NCBI RefSeq assembly: GCF_022760925.1
Contig: NZ_JAKTNT010000005.1
Coordinates: forward strand, 1 to 64,000
Length of the DNA: 64,000 nt
Source: Thermus hydrothermalis
Lineage (GTDB): Bacteria; Deinococcota; Deinococci; Deinococcales; Thermaceae
Reading direction: 5' to 3'
The position numbers were made by a program, and so were the translations under genes. Positions within the stretch are counted from its first letter, which is position 1. Every line of letters starts with the position of its first letter. Below, in pieces: positions 58,058 to 64,000 of this stretch. Below the pieces are notes generated by a model that ran no database searches, was not told where the DNA came from, and was given only the letters and a program-made list of their open reading frames with translations.

Positions 58058-58921
58058 ATGCTCGCCGCCATCCTGGTGAATGGCCTGGTCCTAAGCGGAA
58101 TCTACGGCATGCTGGCCTTGGGGTTCGCCCTCACCTATGGGGTGGCCCGCATCCTCAACCTGGCCCATACGGCCTTCTACATGGCCGCCTCCTACTTCCT
58201 CTTCTTCCTCCTAGGCTATACAGGCTTCCTCCCCGCCGCCCTCCTCGCCGCCCTTTTGGTCCTGGGCCTTGCCCTGCTCGCCTACAGGTTTCTCCTTGAA
58301 CCGCTGCGGGAGCACGAGGCCACAGTCCTCATCGTCACCATCGCCATAGCCCTCCTCTTCCAAGAAGTCCTCCTCCTCCTCTTCGGGGGGCACTTCCGCT
58401 CGGTGCCGGCCCTTCTTCCGGGCTTTGTGGAGCTCCTGGGGGTCCGGGTGGCGCAACAGGCCCTCCTCGCCCTGGCGTTTGCCGCCCTGGTCCTCCTCTT
58501 GGCCTGGGCCTTCCTTAAAGGAAGCCGCATCGGGCTTGCCATTCGGGCTGCCGCCCAGGACATGGAGGCGGCGGAACTGGTGGGGGTGAGCCTTTCTCGG
58601 GCCGGGTACTGGGCCGTGGGCCTGGGTGCCCTCTTGGCCGCCCTGGCAGGCCTCGCCGTGGCTCCCATGGCCACCCTAGAGCCCCACATGTGGACGGCCC
58701 CCCTCCTGGTGGTCCTGGCGGCGGTGGTCCTGGGGGGGTTGGGAAGCCTTCCGGGAGCCCTTCTAGGCGCTGTGATCCTGGCCTTTGCCGAGGTGGTGGT
58801 GGTGAACCTGGTACCCGGGGGCGCTTTCCTGCGCACCGCCGTGGCCCTTTCGGTGCTGGTCCTGGTCCTGGTGCTCAAGCCGGAGGGCCTCTTCGGCACA
58901 TCCTTCGCGGAGGAGCGATGA
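58058..58921 (+). CDS. Liv-type ABC permease (LivH family), third importer
   Basis: Predicts 287 residues with eight or so hydrophobic spans and the LivH hallmarks ILVNGLVLSGIYGMLALGFAL, VARILNLAHTA and the coupling loop QDMEAAELVGVSLSRAGYW. It starts directly after the binding-protein stop and overlaps the next permease by four bases. Confidence 0.9.
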   Translation: MLAAILVNGLVLSGIYGMLALGFALTYGVARILNLAHTAFYMAASYFLFFLLGYTGFLPAALLAALLVLGLALLAYRFLLEPLREHEATVLIVTIAIALLFQEVLLLLFGGHFRSVPALLPGFVELLGVRVAQQALLALAFAALVLLLAWAFLKGSRIGLAIRAAAQDMEAAELVGVSLSRAGYWAVGLGALLAALAGLAVAPMATLEPHMWTAPLLVVLAAVVLGGLGSLPGALLGAVILAFAEVVVVNLVPGGAFLRTAVALSVLVLVLVLKPEGLFGTSFAEER

Positions 58922-59979
58922 CCGGCCCCTTGCGCGTCTGGTCCATTCCGTGGCTGCTGCTTTTCCTTAGGCACGAGGTCCTCGCCTTGCCCAGCCGGGT
59001 TATCGCCCTGCTCTTCGTCCTCTTCCTCCTCTTCTTTCCCCTCTTCTCGCAGGACCCCTATCTCCTGCGGGTCCTTACCCTCTCCGCTCTCTTCGCCCTT
59101 TATGCGGCGAGCTGGGACCTTCTCTCGGGCTACACCGGCCAGGTGAGCCTCGGCCACGCCTTCTTCTTCGGCATCTCGGGGTATGCCTCCGCCCTGCTGG
59201 GCCGGGAGCTCGGCCTGGCCCCTTGGGCCACCATTCCCCTGGGGGCGGCCTTGGCCACCCTGGCGGGCCTCCTCGTGGGTCTGCCCTCCCTCCGGGTGAA
59301 GGGCCCCTACCTCTCCTTGGTGACCCTGGCCTTTCCCATCCTGGCCCTGGGAATTATCTTCCTCTTCCCCAACTTCACGGGGGGAGAGCTGGGGCTTTCG
59401 GGACTTCCCCGCCTGGGCCAAAACCGGCTGGAGGAATACTACCTGGTCACCCTCACCATGCTCGTTTCCGTCTATATCCTCTGGAGGATTGCCAACTCCA
59501 GACTGGGCCTCATCTTCCACGCCCTCAGGGAGGACGAGGCTGCGGTGCGCATGGTGGGTGTGAACACCGTGGCCTACAAGCTCCTGGCTTTTGCCGTAAG
59601 CGCCTTTTTTGCGGGGCTAGCGGGAGGGCTCTATGCCCACTACCTGCGGGTGGCGGGCCCGGACAGCCTCTCCCTTTTCACCTCCATCCAGCCCGTGATC
59701 TGGACGGTCTTTGGCGGCATCGCCACCATCTATGGCCCCGTGGCGGGCGCCTTCCTCCTCGTGCCCCTTTTGGAGCTGTTGCGGGTGGCCGAGGAGTGGC
59801 GCATGGTGGGGTTTGCCATCCTCATCCTCCTCGTCATGCGCTTCCTGCCTCAAGGGGTAGTGCGGGGGGTGCTGGACCGCCTCGAGGAGGAGTGCCCCCG
59901 CTGCAAGGTCCGCAACCCCTTCACCCGGAGGCGGTGCCGCGTTTGCGGCGTGGAAATGCGCTTGGAGGTGCGGGCATGA
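58918..59979 (+). CDS. Liv-type ABC permease (LivM family) with C-terminal zinc ribbon
   Basis: Predicts 353 residues. Residues 20-310 carry the LivM permease with SGYTGQVSLGHAFFFGISGYA and the coupling loop REDEAAVRMVGVNTVAYK. Unusually, the C-terminal tail (about 322-346) contains CPRCKVRN and CRVCG, a CXXC-X(n)-CXXC knuckle expected to bind zinc. The tail should face the cytoplasm. Unlike the two other importers in the window, this LivM is not fused to its ATPase; the zinc knuckle occupies the place where the fusion would begin. It overlaps the ligase gene by ATGA. Confidence 0.88.
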   Translation: MTGPLRVWSIPWLLLFLRHEVLALPSRVIALLFVLFLLFFPLFSQDPYLLRVLTLSALFALYAASWDLLSGYTGQVSLGHAFFFGISGYASALLGRELGLAPWATIPLGAALATLAGLLVGLPSLRVKGPYLSLVTLAFPILALGIIFLFPNFTGGELGLSGLPRLGQNRLEEYYLVTLTMLVSVYILWRIANSRLGLIFHALREDEAAVRMVGVNTVAYKLLAFAVSAFFAGLAGGLYAHYLRVAGPDSLSLFTSIQPVIWTVFGGIATIYGPVAGAFLLVPLLELLRVAEEWRMVGFAILILLVMRFLPQGVVRGVLDRLEEECPRCKVRNPFTRRRCRVCGVEMRLEVRA

Positions 59980-61640
59980 CGCAGGCCTATTGGGAGCGTC
60001 CTTGGCTAAGCTTCTACCCCCCCACAGCGCCCAAGGAAATTCCCCTCCCCATGGGGAGTGTCAGCCAACACGTGGAGGAGGCCTTCCAACGCTTCGGCAG
60101 GAAGACCGCTTTGGTCTACTACGGGCGCACCTACCGCTATGCCGATCTCCACGAGGCCATACGCCGCTTTGCCGGGGGGCTTAGGAGTTTAGGCCTTAAG
60201 CCGGGAGACAGGGTAGGGCTATACCTCGCCAACAGCCCCCAGTTCGCCATAGCCTACCTGGGCATTCTTTGGGCAGGGGGCGTGGTGGTGCCGGTGAGCC
60301 CCCTTTACACCTCCCATGAGCTCCGGCACCAGCTTTCGGACTCGGGGGCCCGCTTCCTCGTGGTCCAAGACGCTCTGCTGGAAAACGCCGAGCGGGCAGG
60401 GGTGGGGCTGGAGGCAAAGGTGGTGGTCTCCCTTAGGGAAGCCTTGCCCTCTTGGCAGCGGCTCCTGGTGCGCCGGCTTCCCGCACCCCGGGGCCCTGGG
60501 GTCTACCCCTTCCCCGACCTCCTCCGGGCAGACCCCCTCCCCGCCCCGGAGCCCCGGGGGAGCGAGGACCTCGCCGCCCTCCCCTACACCGGGGGTACCA
60601 CGGGCCTGCCCAAAGGGGTGCGGATCACCCACCAAAACCTCCTCGCCGCCCACCGGATGATCCAGAGCTTCAACCCCTTCGGGCCGGCCAACACCCTCTT
60701 GGCCTTCCTGCCCTTCTACCACATCTACGGCCAGGTGGTCCTTCTACTTGGGGGGCTCCTTGCTGGGGCGCGGCTTCTGGTCTTCTCCACGCCCGATCCC
60801 GACTGGATCCTAGAGGCTATGGTGCGCTACCGAGCCACCCACTTCTTCGGCGTCCCCTCCCTGTACGAGCTTCTCCGGGACCACCCCAGGACCCACTGGG
60901 TGGACTGGCGGCGCCTCGAGGTGGTCTTAAGTGGGGCCGATACGCTGCACGAGGCCACAGCGGATGCCTTTTTCCGGCGCACTGGCCGGGAAATCGCCGA
61001 GGGCTACGGGATGACGGAAACCTCCGCCGCAAGCCACGTCAACCCCAGGGAGCGGGTCAAGCGGGGGTCTTTCGGCATCCCCTTGCCCAGCATCCAGGCC
61101 TTGGTGGTGGACCCCGAGACCCTGGAGCCCGTGCCCGTGGGGGAGGTGGGGGAGCTCGCCCTTGCGGGGCCCAACATCACCCAGGGCTACTGGCAACGGG
61201 AAGAGGAGAACGCCAAAAGCTTCTTCATGGAGCAGGGGCTTCGTTTCTTCCGCACGGGAGACCTGGTGCGCATGGACGAGGAGGGGTATTTCCACTTCTA
61301 CGACCGGGCCAAGGACATGATCAAGTACAAGGGCCGGCCCGTTTTCCCGCGGGAGATTGAGGAGGCTTTGCGGGCCCACCCCCTGGTGAAGGCGGCGGGG
61401 GTGATCGGGGTGCCGGACCCCAAGGTGGGGGCCTATCCCAAGGCCTACGTGGTCCTGGAGCCCGAAGCCCGGGGCAAGGTGACGGAGGAAGAGCTCCTTG
61501 CCTTCCTGAGGGACCGCCTAGCCCCCTACAAGCTCCCCCGGGAGATAGAGTTCCGTGGAGAGCTTCCCAAGACCGACGTGGGCAAGGTTTCCCGCCGGGA
61601 ACTTAGGGAGGAGGTGGAGGGTGGAGCTCTTGGAGGCTAG
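59976..61640 (+). CDS. AMP-forming acyl/aryl-CoA ligase
   Basis: Predicts 554 residues from ATG 59976. Adenylate-forming motifs: [11 protein letters not shown] near 205, EGYGMTETSAASH near 340, and the hinge YDRAKDMIKYKGRPVFPREI near 442, with the catalytic Lys in KTDVGKVSRREL at the end. Embedded between permease and ATPase genes of a Liv-type importer, it probably traps the imported acid as a CoA ester. Fatty, branched or aromatic acids are all possible; the TetR link to beta-oxidation favours an aliphatic acid. Confidence 0.88.
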   Translation: MTQAYWERPWLSFYPPTAPKEIPLPMGSVSQHVEEAFQRFGRKTALVYYGRTYRYADLHEAIRRFAGGLRSLGLKPGDRVGLYLANSPQFAIAYLGILWAGGVVVPVSPLYTSHELRHQLSDSGARFLVVQDALLENAERAGVGLEAKVVVSLREALPSWQRLLVRRLPAPRGPGVYPFPDLLRADPLPAPEPRGSEDLAALPYTGGTTGLPKGVRITHQNLLAAHRMIQSFNPFGPANTLLAFLPFYHIYGQVVLLLGGLLAGARLLVFSTPDPDWILEAMVRYRATHFFGVPSLYELLRDHPRTHWVDWRRLEVVLSGADTLHEATADAFFRRTGREIAEGYGMTETSAASHVNPRERVKRGSFGIPLPSIQALVVDPETLEPVPVGEVGELALAGPNITQGYWQREEENAKSFFMEQGLRFFRTGDLVRMDEEGYFHFYDRAKDMIKYKGRPVFPREIEEALRAHPLVKAAGVIGVPDPKVGAYPKAYVVLEPEARGKVTEEELLAFLRDRLAPYKLPREIEFRGELPKTDVGKVSRRELREEVEGGALGG

Positions 61641-62385
61641 GGGGATCACCAAGCGGTTCGGGGGGCTCCTGGCCCTGAACGGCGTGGACCTCAGGGTGGG
61701 CGAGCGGGAAATCGTAGGGCTCATCGGCCCTAACGGGGCCGGCAAGACCACCCTCCTCCGGGTTCTCCTCGGCATCCACCGGCCCGACGGGGGGCGGGTC
61801 TTCTTTAAAGGCAGGGATATCTCTTCCCTGCCCACGTGGGAGCGGGTGCGCTTGGGGCTCGCCGCCACCTTCCAGAACCCCAGGCCTTTGCGGCGGCTAC
61901 CGGTCTTGGCCAACGTGCTGGTGGCGGCCTACGGGCCCCGGGGGGGGCGCAAGGGGGACTGGGTGAAGCGGGCGGAGGCCCGCGCCCTGGACGCCTTGGA
62001 GTTTGTGGGCATAGCTGACAAGGCAAAGGAGCCCGCCTCCGTCCTCTCCCAAGGGGAGCTCAAACGCCTGGAAATCGCCCGGGCCTTAGCCACGGAGCCC
62101 GAACTCCTCATCCTGGACGAGCCCTTTGCCGGCCTTACCCCGGTGGAAACGGAGCTTTTGGCCAAGTCCTTGGCCCGCCTGCGCAAGGGGGGGCGGTTTG
62201 GCAGGCTCCATAGCGAGGGGTGCGCCATGGTCATCATTGAGCACAAGCTCTCCGAGCTCTTCAAAATCGCGGACCGAGTGGTGGTCCTAAACTTCGGCGA
62301 GGTCCTGGCCGAGGGCACCCCAAGCCAGGTGGTCCAGGACCCCAGGGTCATTGAGGCCTACCTGGGGGAGGTGCCCCATGCTTGA
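61621..62385 (+). CDS. Liv-type ABC ATPase (LivG family), third importer
   Basis: Predicts 254 residues from GTG 61621, which follows GAGGAGGTGGAGG and overlaps the ligase by 20 bases; an earlier ATG in frame would overlap by 86 bases. Walker A GPNGAGKTT is near residue 38, the signature region LSQGELKRLEIAR near 143 has Gln for Gly, and Walker B LLILDEPFAGL is near 164. It overlaps the next ATPase by 8 bases. Confidence 0.9.
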   Translation: MELLEARGITKRFGGLLALNGVDLRVGEREIVGLIGPNGAGKTTLLRVLLGIHRPDGGRVFFKGRDISSLPTWERVRLGLAATFQNPRPLRRLPVLANVLVAAYGPRGGRKGDWVKRAEARALDALEFVGIADKAKEPASVLSQGELKRLEIARALATEPELLILDEPFAGLTPVETELLAKSLARLRKGGRFGRLHSEGCAMVIIEHKLSELFKIADRVVVLNFGEVLAEGTPSQVVQDPRVIEAYLGEVPHA

Positions 62386-63121
62386 GGTGCGGGGGCTTTC
62401 CTTGCTCTACGGAAAGGCCCAGATCCTCTTCGGGGTGGATCTGGAGGTTCGGCAAGGGGAGCTGGTCTGCCTGGTGGGGCCCAACGGCGCAGGAAAGACC
62501 AGCCTGCTCCGGGCCATCTCCGGGCTTGTGCGCCTCGAGGCCTGGCTCCACCGGGGCACCCGGGCCGGGGAGATCAAGCTCCAAGGCGAGGTCCGCTTCC
62601 AGGGGCGGCGCATTGACGGCCTTTTCCCCCACGAGATTGCCCGGCTCGGCCTGGTCCTCTGCCCTGAGCGGCGGCGGCCTTTCCGAGAATTATCCGTGGA
62701 GGAGAACCTCCTCGCGGGGGGGCTCCTCCTGCCCAAGGCGGAGGTGAGGGCGCGCCTGGAATACGTGTATACCCTTTTCCCCAGGCTTGCGGAGCGGAGG
62801 CGGCAACGGGCGGGCGACCTTTCCGGTGGGGAACAGCAGATGCTCGCCCTGGGCCGGGCGCTCATGGGCAAGCCCAAACTGCTGGCCATTGACGAGCCTT
62901 CCACCGGGCTTGCCCCCAAGGTGCGGGCCCTGGTCCTGGAGCAGGTGGCCCGGGTGCGCCAAGAGGGCGTCACGGTGCTCCTGGTGGAGCAGGAAGCGGC
63001 CCAAGCCCTCGCCTTAGCGGATCGGGCTTACGTGCTTTCCAACGGCCGCTTGGTCCGCCAGGGCGAGGCCAAGGCGTTATTGGAAGACCCTTCGTTCCAG
63101 AGGGCGTATCTGGGTCTTTGA
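62378..63121 (+). CDS. Liv-type ABC ATPase (LivF family), third importer
   Basis: Predicts 247 residues from ATG 62378. Walker A GPNGAGKTS near 37, signature LSGGEQQML near 150, Walker B LLAIDEPSTGL near 168 and LLVEQEAA follow the LivF pattern. An insert of about 10 residues after residue 55 (LVRLEAWLHRGTRAGEIKLQ) makes it slightly longer than the other two LivF proteins. Last gene of the importer operon. Confidence 0.9.
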   Translation: MLEVRGLSLLYGKAQILFGVDLEVRQGELVCLVGPNGAGKTSLLRAISGLVRLEAWLHRGTRAGEIKLQGEVRFQGRRIDGLFPHEIARLGLVLCPERRRPFRELSVEENLLAGGLLLPKAEVRARLEYVYTLFPRLAERRRQRAGDLSGGEQQMLALGRALMGKPKLLAIDEPSTGLAPKVRALVLEQVARVRQEGVTVLLVEQEAAQALALADRAYVLSNGRLVRQGEAKALLEDPSFQRAYLGL

Positions 63122-63125
63122 CCCT

Positions 63126-64000
63126 TTAGAAGGCGGGGTGGGGTGTGGGGTCCACCACCACCTCCAGGAGGAACGGCCCGGCGGGAAGCGTCGCCAGGGT
63201 CGCTTCTAGACTTTCTGGGTCCTCCACCCTGGCTGCGGGAACGCCGAAGGCTTGGGCCAGCTGGCAAAAATCCACTCCCGAAAGGGCAAGGCCCGGGACC
63301 CGCTCTGCCTGGCCGGAGTAGAGGCTTTGGGCGAAGCCCTTGAGAATACCGTATCCCCCGTTGTTGAGGACCACAAATAGCACGTCCGCCTTAAACTCCC
63401 TAGCTGTGTAAAGCACCTGGGGTGTGAAGAGGAAGCTTCCCTCCCCCACCACCGCCGCGGCCCTTTGTCCAGCCAAGGCGGCCCCTACGGCGGCGGCCGC
63501 GGCAAAACCCAATCCCCCGCTCGCCCCATGGAGGTAGCCTCCCCCTTCCTGGCGCAGGTGGCGCCGGAAAGCCCCGCTTAGGGAGATGGCCTCGTCCACG
63601 ACGAACCGCAAGGACAGGGCTTGGGCGAGGCGGGCCGCCGCGTAAGGGGGGTTCAGGCGGCCCGAAGGGCTATAGGGGGCGGGCAAAGGGGTGGGGGTAC
63701 CCTGGGGTACCGCCCTTGCCTGGGGCAGGACCAGCCGGGAGAGGCGCTCTAACCCCAAGGCCACATCGCCCAAGTAGACCTCCTGGGCTTCCGCCCGGGC
63801 CGCCTCCTCGGGGTCATCGGTAAGGAGGAAAAGCTGGGTGCCTGCGGGCACCGCGGGGCCTGGGGAGTAAGGGTAAAGGAGGAAGCAGGGCGCGCCAGCT
63901 ACCAGGACCGCATCAAAGGCCTCGAGGACCTCCCGGATCCGTTGGGCCACAGGAGGTAGCACCCCACGGTAGAGGGGGTGCTGCGTGGGAAAGGGGTGGC
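63126..64000 (-). CDS. Thiamine-diphosphate enzyme, benzoylformate decarboxylase-like (partial)
   Basis: The frame stays open to the window edge. It encodes about 291 C-terminal residues, so the gene starts outside; an internal GTG at 63962 is not the true start. HPLYRGVLPP at the open end, the middle segment GEGSFLF and NNGGYGILKGFAQ, and the ending PGPFLLEVVVDP match the benzoylformate decarboxylase branch. The thiamine-diphosphate magnesium motif normally reads GDG; here it is GEG. The reaction would be benzoylformate to benzaldehyde, feeding the aromatic aldehyde dehydrogenase at 42313. Confidence 0.8.
   Translation of the reverse strand, partial: HPFPTQHPLYRGVLPPVAQRIREVLEAFDAVLVAGAPCFLLYPYSPGPAVPAGTQLFLLTDDPEEAARAEAQEVYLGDVALGLERLSRLVLPQARAVPQGTPTPLPAPYSPSGRLNPPYAAARLAQALSLRFVVDEAISLSGAFRRHLRQEGGGYLHGASGGLGFAAAAAVGAALAGQRAAAVVGEGSFLFTPQVLYTAREFKADVLFVVLNNGGYGILKGFAQSLYSGQAERVPGLALSGVDFCQLAQAFGVPAARVEDPESLEATLATLPAGPFLLEVVVDPTPHPAF

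Overview
The window is very GC-rich, with third codon positions almost always G or C, Ala/Leu/Glu/Arg-rich short proteins and stop/start overlaps (ATGA, GTGA, TTGA) at most gene junctions. These are hallmarks of Thermus. Several products, such as the long-chain acyl-CoA synthetase at 50423-52027 and the HpaB/HpaC/HpaD set, look like close relatives of Thermus thermophilus proteins I know. I infer a Thermus species whose chromosome or megaplasmid carries a large catabolic island for aromatic acids. I see no rRNA, tRNA, CRISPR array or insertion sequence, and no gene-free stretch longer than 300 bases.

Layout. (1) 132-8130: a PucR-type regulator and a small secreted protein diverge from a six-gene 4-hydroxyphenylacetate/homoprotocatechuate operon (DapA-like aldolase, HpaG-like, HpaE, HpaB, HpaC, HpaD). 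(2) 8226-15797: a branched-chain-amino-acid-type ABC importer with a fused permease-ATPase, then PaaI, PaaK, an FlK-type thioesterase and an SDR; a PaaR-type operator lies on its promoter. (3) 15738-20169: MFS transporter, thioredoxin-like protein, pyruvate phosphate dikinase. (4) 20151-31528, minus strand: a Tct importer with a zinc dehydrogenase and a QuiC-like 3-dehydroshikimate dehydratase; a TRAP importer with pobA; and a ring-cleavage dioxygenase with a CMD-family protein. (5) 31699-37891, plus strand: an IclR regulator and the full lower meta-cleavage route (acylating acetaldehyde dehydrogenase, hydroxy-oxovalerate aldolase, two 4-OT-like tautomerases, oxalocrotonate decarboxylase, semialdehyde dehydrogenase, hydratase). 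(6) 37876-43776, minus strand: an aromatic aldehyde dehydrogenase and a second Liv-type importer. (7) 43922-48614, plus strand: a second ring-cleavage dioxygenase, a GntR regulator, a DUF6282-type amidohydrolase, a GalB-like hydratase, an RraA/LigK-like aldolase and a DUF1932-type dehydrogenase. (8) 48739-49665: a tyrosine recombinase. (9) 49662-56585, minus strand: a TetR-controlled beta-oxidation operon. (10) 56762-63121: a third Liv importer with an acyl/aryl-CoA ligase. (11) 63126-64000: the 3' part of a benzoylformate-decarboxylase-like gene.

How the parts work together (inference from families and DNA sites). Shikimate-type acids (Tct), 4-hydroxybenzoate (TRAP plus PobA) and aromatic aldehydes (ALDH) all converge on protocatechuate. 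Two different type I extradiol dioxygenase clusters could open it: a pra-like 2,3-cleavage route ending in pyruvate and acetyl-CoA, and a route with GalB- and LigK-like steps ending in pyruvate and oxaloacetate. A 17-bp GTTC-N9-GAAC element occurs in tandem pairs or singly 7 bp upstream of the -35 box of three promoters. This suggests one IclR regulon covering the tct operon, the first dioxygenase and the aldehyde dehydrogenase/ABC operon. A separate TTGT-NN-ACAA-type operator lies on the -35 boxes of the TRAP-pobA operon and the second dioxygenase operon, tying those two to the GntR regulator. This pair of interlocking regulons and the second, non-orthologous ring-cleavage route are the strongest candidates for something undescribed.
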